The notes under the pieces: model-generated | Told to the model about the DNA's origin: nothing | Seen by the model: only the letters and a program-made list of their open reading frames with translations | Database searches by the model: none | Assembly (NCBI GenBank): GCA_036924085.1 | Contig: JAVGWX010000006.1 | Coordinates: 40,470,246 to 40,534,245 of the forward strand | Direction of reading: 5' to 3' | Origin: Ariolimax columbianus | Lineage: Eukaryota > Mollusca > Gastropoda > Stylommatophora > Arionidae | DNA length: 64,000 nt | Translations under genes and position numbers: made by a program | Part shown: one piece after another, positions 54,191 through 63,794 of the stretch | Layout: each line of letters begins with the position of its first letter | Position numbering within the stretch: the stretch's first letter is position 1

Positions 54191-54650
54191 AGAAATACTT
54201 TTTTAGTCAGAGAGTGGTCAATGCTTGGAATTCATTGCCACAACAAGTAGTGAAGGCAGGGACAATTAATGCATTTAAAAATAGACTGCCCGGGGGAGGA
54301 ACATACCTCCTACCAGGCGCGTCAGCAGGGTTGCGGAATTGCTGAAAAGCCTCCTAATTTGGAGGTTAGCTGCGAATAAATAAGCAGCCGTGGACAAAAA
54401 CGGGTCGGCAGGCATGGAGGCTGTAAGGAGGCAGCCCCTCCACCATGCAAAGACACAACAGGCTAATCACCTGTTTGTCTTAAAAACGACTACAAGTAAC
54501 CTCTACACCTCACGGTAGATGAGCGACTAAGTAAGTAAGAATTGACTGCATGCGTAGACCTTTCAGAGCAAGAAAATGTAAATGAAACTGGTTGTAAACC
54601 GACTCTGCAGAGTCTTTTAAACTAGTATAAAGATGTTAAGTTTAAGTTAA
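54191..54650 (+). pseudogene. CR1-like LINE 3' end (plus), split by a 251-bp insert
   Basis: Reads YFFSQRVVNAWNSLPQQVVKAG, INAFKNRL, then after the insert CMRRPFRARKCK and the usual cagagtcttttaaactagtataaagatg end. Matches 41865-42840. Confidence 0.8.
54289..54539 (+). mobile_element. Element I, 251-bp insert with 9-bp TSD
   Basis: AATAGACTG at 54280-54288 and AATTGACTG at 54540-54548 flank it. The CR1 frame is continuous when it is removed. The element shares tgcaaagacacaac and atcacctgtttgtct with 36515-36660 and ends (AAGT)n-like. Confidence 0.75.
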
Positions 54651-54860
54651 GTTTATAACTTTACTTGACTTCACCTAGCCCTCTTTTCCATTAACTTTAT
54701 TTAACACTGCCTTAAAGATAATTTGAATGTACCATCTCCCTAATATATACCCGTTAATGTTACAGAGTATTTCATAAATAGGACTCATCTTACTTGGTGG
54801 CTAGGCTTCCCCACTGCAGTAGGAGAGATCTGTATGTTATTTAACTTTCTTTTTAACTTA

Positions 54861-55070
54861 TGGGAGCCGCATAGCGCAGTGGTTAGGGCGCCGGCATCGC
54901 AGCTGAATGGTCCTGGATTCATTCCCCATTTGGGGCGGAAATGTTTTTTTCAGACCGCAACGGCTCCGAGTCGACCCAGACTTAAATTGATTCAACCGGT
55001 TCAGTCCGGGAAGTAAAAGCGCCAGGGAGAGGATATGACTACCGCCCTCATATAGCAAGACTGGCCCAAT
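54861..55070 (+). mobile_element. SINE-G copy 2 (plus)
   Basis: Head gggagccgcatagcgcagtgg with perfect A box TAGCGCAGTGG and B-box-like GGATTCATTCC, then poly-T and tttcagaccgcaacggctc, ending around accgccctcatatagc. Same body as 29468-29725. Confidence 0.8.
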
Positions 55071-55199
55071 ATTTCCACAGAGATGTTTGTATAAAGAGAA
55101 CAATAGAACCCATTTCTTATTCTTCTTCACATGTATATTTATCTTTAGAAAACAGGAAGAATAAATGTTCAAATATTGTAAATCGACCTGATCGTAAAT

Positions 55200-55540
55200 T
55201 ATGAAAACTAATACATTTTATATTCGAAAAAATAGATATATTTGTCGTTAAGTGACAAAAGCAATACATTTTTAAAAATTGATGTACCTTGGTTGCTATA
55301 GTTAAGAGGTTATCTCAAGAAACGGAAAGTGCGAAACAGTGTGTCTTCGAATTTGTCAAAGCTGAAACCTTTTCCCGTGGTCTTAAGAGAGTGCATATCA
55401 GCGCCTAGTCATATCGAAGGCAGACGATAAACTCGGAGATCTTGTGTACGCGTTGTACACTTAAAGAAGTCTTGGCATTTGGACATCGACGAGAGCAGCC
55501 TTTTTGATTGCCGCTGTCCGGGCAATAACAATTTGACTTG
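55200..55540. other. Intron 5 spacer, nothing recognised
   Basis: AT-rich; no element signature. Confidence 0.45.
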
Positions 55541-55544
55541 ACTT

Positions 55545-55825
55545 TATTCGTTCTCAATCTCCCGCTACCAAGCCCTGATAAGGGCTTAAGTAGCATAATG
55601 TAGTCCAGACAACAGAGTGGGCTGTGTCGTAGTTTACATTTTGACTTCAGGAAGCATTCTTTGAGTACCGGGTTAGCATTCCCTCTTTGATCTCTTTTCC
55701 TTAGCCAATCTGTCCTGTTGCAGCCTGTTATCCAGGATCACCACGTGAAGGTGTAGAATGGTCTTGGCAGCTATGGGTCACTAACCTCCGCAGATCATGC
55801 GCTGCTCAGCGTATTTATCCCCAAT
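55545..55825 (-). mobile_element. SINE-C copy (minus), intron 5
   Basis: Starts attcgttctcaatctcccgc and continues through the standard body with an internal deletion near 55635, ending ctgctcagcgtatttatccc. Confidence 0.8.
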
Positions 55826-56109
55826 AACAATTTAAAGCATAATGAAACGTCTTCCCAAAAAGCTTAGTATCTTCCACAAGACACAGCAAATTGCAAGAAG
55901 TAAATCACGAAAATGTAATTGTACAGATAGCCTTCGGCTACCTGACAGTAGACATTCACCTGTCTATTCTTATACTAGGATTCCAAGTAAATATATATGG
56001 CTGTATTAATAACATATCTTACCTGTGTGGATGGACAATATATATATTTTGTAAATTGTTCAGAACAACAGTCACCATCTTCCATTACCACTAAGTGAAG
56101 GCAGATATA

Positions 56110-56760
56110 TCTGGAATGATAGAACATGTTTTGAAGTCGTCTCATAGCTAGGCGTGTCTCTCTAATATGACATAAAGTGTTTTACTATTATTTTCTTAAT
56201 TATAAACATAAATAATATATGTGTGTTTCTAAAGAAGACAATAGTAAGACGTCTTCTGTTATCGCGAGCTTAAATAAGGAGACACAGTATGTCACTCTAC
56301 GTTATTCTAAAGAGTGATAGTTTCTGCCTGCCTTCAAAAACACTGCTTAGAAAGATACCATTGATAATAGTATACGTTTCATCGGTATTTCTTTAGGAGA
56401 GAATTAAAATACATTTTTCATGTATCTACGCAGCGGTAATATATGTAAGGGATTGGGCGGACGTGCCTCGCCAAAAAGAGAAACAAAAATCTGCAACAAA
56501 AACAAAGCTAGGTTATATACATTACGGTAGAAGATTCTACAACGCATGGTAATGGTAAACTTCATTCACGAAGATCAGAAGCCCACTGGCTGTTGACGAA
56601 CATTTTGGATTTGAAAAATAGCTATAAAACGATAAGCCATTTACTACACAGAAATACAAAACCGAAAAACAGATTTTTTCCGTGAATCGACGGAAAGGTA
56701 AATCGATTCCCTGACACAATTTAATTTCATTTGCACATTCAATATTTCCCGTTTACAACG
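56110..56760. other. Intron 5 spacer before exon 6
   Basis: No element or coding signature. Confidence 0.45.
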
Positions 56761-56777
56761 ACTCGATTCTCTTACAG

Positions 56778-56942
56778 AACCGCCCAGTGTACTCACACGT
56801 GAAACTTCTTCGATTCGTCAATCACGTGACAACAAGCTTTCTGTTGGCTGTTCAAAACAAGCAGACGATCACGGGCTGCCAGCTGAACTGTACATCAGAG
56901 TGTACACTATGCCAGGCTTTGTTTATGGAACTAATTAAAGAG
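56778..56942 (+). CDS. Exon 6: helix plus cysteine-rich loop of ANF-type ectodomain
   Basis: The acceptor ends ttctcttacag and the donor is GTCAGA. The exon is 165 nt, phase 0 at both ends, residues 289-343. It encodes NRPVYSHVKLLRFVNHV, then TTSFLLAVQ, then a segment with four cysteines (GCQLNCTSECTLCQA) and a helix LFMELIKEV. In glutamate-receptor and guanylyl-cyclase ectodomains the corresponding place holds a long helix (Y-D-A-V type), a Cys-containing loop, and a helix before the FxG-like strand; the Cys cluster here is denser than usual. The donor GTCAGA is weaker than the others, but the frame enters transposon-derived sequence ((TTAAC)n tail of a CR1-like LINE) about 20 bp later, so the boundary is well limited. 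Confidence 0.66.
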
Positions 56943-56959
56943 GTCAGAAACGTTTGGTT

Positions 56960-57610
56960 TAACTTAACTTAACTTAATGTCTTTATACTGGTTTAGAAGA
57001 CTCTGCAGAGTCTGTATACAACCAGTTTTATTTATTTATTTGCTCTAAACGATATGCGCATCCAATTGATTCTTAAATGCATAAACTGTCCCTGCCTCCA
57101 CTACCTCCCTTGGCAATGCATCACTCTCTGACTACAAAATATTTCCCAGTATCTAATCTGGACCTCCCGTTAGTTAATTTGTAGCTCTGTCCTCTTGTTC
57201 TTGTGGGTAGCTGTATTAAAAAGAAACTTGTTATAGTATAATTTATCCATTCCTCTGATCATCTTATAAACCTGTATTAAGTCACCTCGAATTCTTCTCT
57301 TTTCTAGACACTATAGGCCGGTTTTTCTGGGTCTTTCCTCATAACTGTAATTCTGGAATCCCACTATCAGCTTTGTCGTTCTGTTTTTGTATTCTTCCGA
57401 GCATGTTTCTATCGCCTCTATGCACACATGACTCCAATCTAGGTTTAACTAAAGCTTTATACAGTTTGACTATCACTTCCTTGCTCCTATGTTTAATATT
57501 TATTTTTATCATACCAAGCATCGTATTTGCCTTTTTCACTGCGACCTGAACTTGCTCACTCACCTTACATGTATGATCTATTATAACCCCTAGTACAACT
57601 CCTGTGTGCA
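56960..57610 (-). pseudogene. CR1-like LINE 3' part (minus), intron 6
   Basis: Tail (TTAAC)n at 56960-56978. Minus-strand coding includes GVIIDHTCKVSEQVQVAVKK, KHRSKEVIVKLYKALVKPRL and the ESCVH segment. Same family as 41865-42840; lies about 20 bp inside intron 6. Confidence 0.85.
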
Positions 57611-57619
57611 TGAATATTT

Positions 57620-58450
57620 CATCTGACCCTTACTTACATAGTTTAATCAATATGTTTCACATGACTTTAACATAGTCTGATACGAACTTATCACCCGCCC
57701 CTTGCTAACATAGTCTGATCAATATCTTTAACCTGATCATGACTAACATAGTCTGATCAATCTGTTTCACTTAACAAAAACATAGTCCGAACAATATATT
57801 TTACCTAACGTAAACATAGTCTGATCAGCATATTTCACCTGCCCTTAACTTACATAATCTGATCAGTATGTTTCGCATTACCCTAACTAATATAATCGTA
57901 TCATTGCGTTTCACATGACCCTAACAAACATTGTTTGATCAGTGCGTTTCAAATCAATGTTTCACCTTATCCTAACAAACGTAGTCTGATTAATATGATT
58001 TACCTGACCATGACTAACACAGTTTTGCCAGTATGGTTCACATAACCCTAACTTACATAATCTGATCAATATTTTTCACCTGACCTTGACTGATATAGTC
58101 TGATCAATGTGTTTCACCTGCCCTTGACTGGCAGTCTGATAAATATGTTTCACCTGACTCTGACAAACATAGTCTGATCAATATGTTTCATCTGACCCTG
58201 ACAAACATAGTTTGATAAATTTGTTTCAAGTGACGCTGATAAACATAGTCTGATCAATATGCTTCACCTGGCCCTGACAAACATAGTCTGATCAATATGT
58301 TTCACATGACTATAACATAGCCTGAACAGAATTGTCTACCTGACCTAGACTAACTTACTGATGAAGCAAATCTTACTGATCAGACTATATTAGCCAGGGT
58401 CAGCCAAACATGCTGACTGGACTGTTTTGCCTTGCCTGACGTTAATCTTA
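57620..58450. repeat. 37-bp minisatellite of element D type, about 22 copies
   Basis: Units containing agtctgatcaatatgtttca and cctgaccctgac, the inverse of the units at 49560-49850 and the same orientation as at 61640-61895. No D body was found on either side, so this block stands alone. Confidence 0.85.
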
Positions 58451-58652
58451 TCTCACCGCCAGACCTTGTTCACACATTAATCAAGCAAAACTAGCTGCTT
58501 TTTAAACCGGAACTGGAAATGGTTGTATTCGTACAGTTTAAGTGCGACTACCAGACCTTTCGGCTTCTGGAAAAATCCTGTTCCCATTGAGTATTTGTAT
58601 TCAAAAAGTCACTTTTTTGTCAATTTCAAGTTTTTAAGAACTTTAGATTGTT

Positions 58653-58870
58653 GGGAGCTCAGTGGCCACGAGGTAAGGTGTCCGCCTACGGGTTTCGGAG
58701 GTGGTGGATTCGAATCACGGTGGAGACCAGGATTTTTCACGTGGATCATTTGGTAAAAATGTCCCTGATTTCAGGTTAGTGAGATAGGTAATGAGTTTTG
58801 TGTCGAGCGCGTAAAAAATTCCTTGGAAATTATAAACCGAAAAGATAAGAATTAACAGCCGCTGCCCGGA
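58653..58870 (+). mobile_element. tRNA-derived SINE (plus), another type
   Basis: Head with A-box-like GAGCTCAGTGGCCACGAGG and B box GTGGATTCGAATCAC, followed by a body with gtttgtgtcgagcgcg-like sequence and an A-rich end (aaaccgaaaagataagaa). Only copy seen. Confidence 0.65.
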
Positions 58871-59174
58871 CAAAATTCAAGTTGAAAACCTACACATATT
58901 ATTTGTACCTTCCCCGAGTCGCAGTAAGCCGCAGGAAGTTTATAATACCTAATACGGATAGCCGATATCCTTCGGGTACCTGGCAACAGACATGACCATG
59001 TTTTTTGTTTATCCCGGTAGCGACGCCATTTTGGTATGCCCTGAAGACATTTCGGCTGCCTTTGAAGCCAGTTGTTCAAACACGCCAACATGTGTGGGGA
59101 TTTTGATGAAAAATAATTACAATTTTCAACTTCAGATTTATTCATTAAACTGTGAATATTGTGCAAATTATTCA

Positions 59175-60345
59175 TCACCATGTAGCATGTCCTTTATAGA
59201 ACGTCGCTCCCATCACTTCTTTCTGAAAGAAACTCGTTCCCTTACCAAAACTCCAGCCTCCGCCACAGTCATACCCAGGCATTCCTGGATATCTTGGGGT
59301 CATCGTCTTCTTGGTCTACCCCTTCCTCTTTTATCTGGCACCATACCGCCCTTCACTGTTCTCCTCTATGCGCAACTCTTGCCGAATGTCTATATTTTTC
59401 TTTTTCTCTGTCCGGGGTTTTCTGTGGATCTTTCTGTAACATTTTGACTCGAAGGATTATATTCTTTGTCTAGAAGTTTTGGTAATCGTCCAAGATTCGC
59501 AGACATACGCTACCACAGGAAAAACACCTACTCTCAACTTTTACATTTGTCGTTTTGTTGGTGATCTGCCATAATTTCTTCAGACTGTTCATTCTCTGCA
59601 TTGCCAGGGCTAGTATTCTTCTGATTTCTTTCGAGCAGTCGCCATTCTTGTCAATTCTAGAGCCAAGATATTCAAAATGCGTGACCTGATCTATTTTCTC
59701 ACCACCTGCTGTAAATGTTTGTTGACATTGTATTTTGTCGGTGGTCATTATCTTTGTTTAGTTTATAAACAGATTTTGATCTTTACTGTGTCCATCTGCA
59801 GATGAAATCAGCTGATCTAGCTCTTCTGCACTTCTTGAAAGTATCACTATTTTGTCTGCGTATCTTACCTATGGAATCTCGTACCCGCCAATCTTAAATG
59901 TATTAATACTTTCAATATTCCCGTCTTCTCGAACATTTCTCATTATGCATATATGTTGTACAGATAAGGTGAGAGGATACATCCCTGCATTACTCCCTTT
60001 TGTACTGCAGACCAATGTGATGTTTGCCCAGATACTCGGACAGCAGCTCTTTGATCTTGGTATAATGTTTCAATGAGATGAATAATGGGCACCGGAAACC
60101 ACATTTTCTTCATGATGTTCCACATATTTTAATGTTTTACCATATCGAAGGCCTTTGTGTAATCCATTAAACATGTGTACACGTCTACATTAAACTCTCT
60201 ACATTTTTCGTAGATATTCCTCATATTGAATATGTGGTCTCTGGTCCATCTGTATTTCCTAAAATCTGCCTGGACTACATGAATTTCAGATTCAAACCTT
60301 TTCTATATTCTTCTAAATAGGATCCGCAAGAGTATCTTGCTAGCG
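59175..60345 (-). pseudogene. LINE-B, longest copy: RT to 3' end (minus), intron 6
   Basis: On the minus strand: TCLMDYTKAFDMV (about 60165), HLIETLYQDQRAAVRVSG, VQKGVMQGCILSPYLYNIYA (60125-59943), then HFEYLGSRIDKNGDCSKEI and ALAMQRMNSLKKLW (59748-59570), and the tail agaacgtcgctcccatcact. The F-A-D-D region is degraded. Stops and frameshifts throughout. Ends at tttattcatcaccatgtagc. Confidence 0.82.
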
Positions 60346-60635
60346 TGGCTGATTAGCGTGATAGTTCGGTAGTTTGTGAAATTTGTTAGAGCTATTAATA
60401 CCACGATTTACTAACATCTTTCAAGATGGCTTGTGTTCAATTTTAACCAATTATCTTGTTTAGGTTTGGGTAAACTGTTGAATTATTGGGCTGTGAGTAA
60501 ACAATTTTTGTGTTGTTTGTTTTGGTGGTGGAAACTAAACCGTGGCACTGTAGTCTCTTAAACAATAAATCACATCATCACACATACGATATCTTTTTCC
60601 CATTCTATTCGTCATTAAATCGTGAATAGTTTAGT

Positions 60636-60760
60636 ATATAGTGGGAAATGCTTGGAATGCATTGCTACATGAAATATTGTAGGCAGGGTCAATTAATGTA
60701 TTCAAGAATAGATTGAATGCGCATAGTTTTTATCTCAGGAAAAGTAAAAGAAACTGGATG
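60636..60760 (+). pseudogene. CR1-like LINE 3' scrap
   Basis: ggaaatgcttggaatgcatt through tcaagaatagattgaatgcg matches the N-A-W-N-A-L-P to K-N-R-L-N-A region of the family at 41865-42840. Confidence 0.75.
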
Positions 60761-60941
60761 TATACAGACTCTGAAATTGAGTGATTATGTGCGGTAGTGG
60801 TAAAAAAGATTCTGGAAAGAATGAATTGGGACCAGTTGTAGTTGTGGGCCTTTGTCTCCCTTGCAGCGAATAGGTCTATAACCAAAATGTTCACGGCTTA
60901 TGAATGTCAAACTCTATTCTGTCATCATTCTTGTGGCACAG

Positions 60942-61043
60942 AGTTCTGGTCAGGATTATGAGGTGTACGGTCCACACAGTCAGACGGAAAAACAGACAAT
61001 CGTCTTTGATCTAAACAGACTGACATCACGAGACAGCGTTTAT
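60942..61043 (+). CDS. Exon 7: pre-terminal segment of ANF-type ectodomain
   Basis: The acceptor ends tcttgtggcacag and the donor is GTAAGT. The exon is 102 nt, phase 0 at both ends, residues 344-377. It encodes SSGQDYEVYGPHSQTEKQT, then IVFDLNRLTSRDSVY. The I-V-F-D strand followed by a short polar turn resembles the G-x-I-x-F-D-x-x-G-x-R segment near the end of ANF-receptor domains. Compared with typical glutamate receptors the following 10-15 residues are missing before VGNW in exon 8, so either the loop is short or a small phase-0 exon has escaped me. A TA/TG microsatellite begins 35 bp after the donor. Confidence 0.66.
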
Positions 61044-61077
61044 GTAAGTTTGGAAATACTGATCTATTATAATAATG

Positions 61078-61160
<83 letters not shown>

Positions 61161-61235
61161 ATGTGTATGTGTGTGTATGTATGTATGTGTGTGTGTGTGT
61201 GTGTATGTGTGTGTATGCGTGCGTGCACGTCTGTT
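61078..61235. repeat. (TA)n then (TG)n microsatellite, intron 7
   Basis: About 75 bp of TA followed by TG/TATG. It starts 35 bp after the exon 7 donor. Confidence 0.95.
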
Positions 61236-61364
61236 TTTTGTGTGTCTGTCTCATTGTTCTATACTAGTGGAGGTATTCTCCCAGCCTCCTTTTTGATAGG
61301 TGTGCAGCGAGCCAAATATTACCATACAAAACCAGCGTCCCCATGCCGTTTACAATAGTTGATG

Positions 61365-61895
61365 TTAGCGAAAGCCAACAATGAGTAGGTTACTCTTTTG
61401 TGCGCCCTGAAAAGGACGTTAAGTAGCGGGTTGTAATAGCTTTCTCCACATCTCGAGCGTGCTGATGAAGGTGGACTTGTGCCCTCAGGCGGTTATGCTA
61501 TTCTGGCTATATCTGCCTGTCACTCACTTCTATAGGGGATCACATCGATCCCGCACCTCGTTAGCCAGGCTGTCATGAGAACAGCCCGTTTCCAGGGAGG
61601 GCTACTAGGAAGCCGAGGTGAGGGTCTTGGCCAGTATATTTTACCTGACCCTGACTAACATGTCTAATTAGTAGATTTTGCCTGACCCTGACTAACATGT
61701 CTGATCGGTATGTTTTACCTGACCCTGAATAACATTTCTGATCAGTATATTTTGCCTGACCCTGAATAACATGTCCGATCAGTAGATTTTTCCTGACCCT
61801 GACTAACATGTCTGATCAGTATGTTTTACCTGACCCTGACTAACATGTCTGATCAGTATATTTTGCCTGACCCTGGCTAACATGTCTGATTAGTA
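61365..61895 (-). mobile_element. Element D copy (minus) with 37-bp array, intron 7
   Basis: Body 61365-61630 (tcgagcgtgctgatgaaggt, then ggggatcacatcgatcc, then ggtgagggtcttggccag) followed by about seven units at exact 37-bp spacing (gaccctga at 61684, 61721, 61758, 61795). Confidence 0.85.
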
Positions 61896-62095
61896 GGGAT
61901 CGAAGAGGGAATGCTAACCCGGTACTCAAAAATGCTTGCTGAAGTCAGAGTGTTGGACCGAAAGGTGCAAATATCACAGCCAAGTGTAAATTACGACACA
62001 ACGCATTCCGTTCTCTGGACTACATTCTGCTACTAATCCTTTCATGGTTTGGTAGTGGGAGATTAAGAACGAAGAAGAAGAAGAAGAAGAAAAAG
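61895..62095 (+). mobile_element. SINE-C 3' part (plus) with (GAA)n tail
   Basis: gatcgaagagggaatgctaa onward, through the core (gctgaagtcagagtgttggacc), to gggagattaagaacgaag and GAA repeats. Follows the D array directly. Confidence 0.82.
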
Positions 62096-62099
62096 AAGA

Positions 62100-62323
62100 A
62101 GAATAAGCTGAATATAGATACTACTGATGAATGCACCTTTGGTACAGGGAAAATGACGCGTGAACATCTGCTGCAAAATTGCCCGACGTACGAGGATCAG
62201 AGAAAGCACATGTGCCAAAACTAGACAAGCTCTATAACTGTGTCGACAGCCTGAGGATGACCGATGCTTTCTTCGATCAAATTCAAGTTTCCTCTCTAAC
62301 AGCGTCCGAAGAAGAAGAAGAAG
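62100..62323 (+). mobile_element. LINE-A 3' fragment (plus), intron 7
   Basis: Reads TDECTFGTGKMTREHLLQNC, then DSLRMTDAFFDQIQV and a (GAA)n tail, as in the other LINE-A copies. Its truncation is the most severe of the five. Confidence 0.88.
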
Positions 62324-62554
62324 ATATACAAAAGAACCCTTGGAAACTGAGAATCAGTAGGAGTAGACTGTTAGCCGTGCAAAGTTTTAAAAAGTTATGA
62401 AATTTCTACACAATACGCAATCTACCTTCTCCCAGGCCTAATACGACACAGAAGTAACAAACGGTAAAATAAAGTACGTTCTACGGGTGCCTGGCAACAG
62501 ACACAATTTGTCTGTTTGATTACCAGGTTTCTTAGATTTCCAAGTTTTGTTCTT

Positions 62555-62870
62555 GTTTAATGCCCACAATGAGGCAGTTTATTCTTTTGTGCGCCATTAA
62601 AAGGGCGTTATGATGCAGGTCGCAGTTGTTGTCATCACATCTCGAGCGCGCTGATGAAGGAGGACTACGGTCCTCCAGGCGGCTGTGCTATGATTGCCTT
62701 CATCTGCGTGTCCCTCACTACTACGGGGATCACATCGATCCACATCTCGTCAGCCAGACTGGATTGAAAACAGCCTGTTTCCAGGGAACGCTACATGGAA
62801 GAGAGATAGAGGTCTTGGTCAGTATTTTGCGCCTGCCCATGACGCGACGTACTAGTCAGTATATTTAGCG
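62555..62870 (-). mobile_element. Element D copy (minus), intron 7
   Basis: taatgcccacaatgaggcag, ctcgagcgcgctgatgaagg, ctacggggatcacatcgatc and gaggtcttggtcagtatttt all match the D body. One or two degenerate array units follow. Confidence 0.82.
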
Positions 62871-62982
62871 TCTGGGTTCCCCATATTTCCAAGTAAGCAG
62901 AATCATTCTTCAATTTTAGGCAAAAGTATAAACGTTATAATGTTTATTTCTGATAGTGTCCCCTTGCTCGTCCTTCCTACAG

Positions 62983-63078
62983 GTAGGTAACTGGTCTCAA
63001 GAGACCGGGCTTAACGTGAACCAAGTTGTCTACCCTTCAAGTTTCATTGATTCGCAGTTGTCCGTTGTTGTTGTTGTG
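62983..63078 (+). CDS. Exon 8: end of ANF-type ectodomain (last exon visible)
   Basis: The acceptor has a long pyrimidine tract (cttgctcgtccttcctacag) and the donor is a consensus GTAAGT. The exon is 96 nt, phase 0 both ends, residues 378-409. It encodes VGNWSQETGLNVNQ, VVYPSSFIDSQ and LSVVVVV. The VGNW-x-x-x-x-GLN start is the most diagnostic motif of the gene, matching the closing motif of kainate/AMPA-type amino-terminal domains; the valine strand corresponds to the L-x-V-T-T strand that opens the glutamate-binding core. The next exon, past 64 kb, would decide between a glutamate receptor and other ANF-type receptors. An N-W-S sequon is present. Four GTT and one GTG codon make a small trinucleotide run that may vary in length. 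Confidence 0.72.
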
Positions 63079-63254
63079 GTAAGTTTCCATGGTGATCTCT
63101 GGAACTGGTGGTTATTTGGCTATAAGCGCATCAGTAGCGGATACGATCTAGCGTTTGCGACAGACAGCAACAGTATTGGATGCAGACTTTGGTCTCGGCA
63201 TGCTCCCCTTTACTCAACTGTAAATGGGAACCTTATTTTTGTGAGGTGTTGTTT

Positions 63255-63590
63255 AGTGACCACAAGGAGTAAGTTCACTCTATTGCGCGCCCTGAAAAGG
63301 ACGTAAAGTTACAGTTGATGTACTGTCCTCACATCCCTAGCGTGCTGATGAAGGTGGACCGAGGTCCTCCAAGCGGCTGTGCTATGCTAGGCTTCATCTG
63401 CATGACGCTAACTACTACGGGGATCCCCTCGATTCACATCTGATCACACAGACTGCGCTGAAAACAGTACGTCTCCTGGGAACGCACCATGGAAGAGAGC
63501 TAGTGGACTTAGTCAGTATATTGTGTCTGACCATGACGCGACGTCCTGGTCAGTATGTTCTATCTGACCTGACTAGCTTCTCAGTTCCCC
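63255..63590 (-). mobile_element. Element D copy (minus), downstream of exon 8
   Basis: gcgcgccctgaaaaggacgt, cgtgctgatgaaggtggacc, then the body, ending in units such as tggtcagtatgttctatc. Tail side lacks the long (AAC)n. Confidence 0.8.
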
Positions 63591-63794
63591 ATGTTTATGA
63601 GGTAAAACAAGTCATCCAAATTAGAGAACAAGTCACATCCACTCCCCCACCCCATTCCCATAAACAATAAGCTGAAACTTCGGACCTTGAACCTTCTCCT
63701 ACTTCGTCCCAGATGGCAGTGTCAGCTATGGAGCTAGCTTGACCTTTCACTTGGCTATACAGTTAATGATCAGTTTTTCTTTCTATTTGGCGTT

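Larger units (their letters stand above)
52735..54720. repeat. 30-bp minisatellite, interrupted by two LINE insertions
   Basis: Units containing aacttgactccacgtggccc at 30-bp spacing (54011, 54041, 54071, 54101). The array is seen at 52735-52816, 53919-54190 and 54655-54720. Between lie a LINE (52817-53918) and a CR1-like fragment (54191-54650). Confidence 0.82.
30114..63078 (+). other. Gene span: divergent ANF-receptor/ionotropic glutamate receptor-like protein, 3' end beyond window
   Basis: Eight exons join into 1227 nt (409 codons) with no stop. Every junction has AG acceptor and GT donor, and the phases run 1,1,1,0,0,0,0, which is unlikely by chance. The product has a signal peptide (about residues 1-22) and then an ectodomain of about 385 residues, the usual length of an ANF-receptor (type I periplasmic-binding-like) domain. 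Landmarks in order are an alternating strand/helix start, a GYVTLSD-to-LLFDKTGE segment resembling the lobe crossing, KDVIIIALTS and DLMLAVS like the strand and helix before the hinge, and VGNWSQETGLN near the end. That last motif recalls the W-x-x-x-x-GLN motif closing kainate/AMPA receptor amino-terminal domains, and the run of valines after it recalls the following strand. Several N-x-S/T sequons fit an extracellular domain. Introns measure 4988, 4083, 3396, 6072, 7261, 3999 and 1939 bp. Receptor guanylyl cyclase or another ANF-type receptor is the main alternative. The deciding domains lie beyond the window. Confidence 0.72.
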
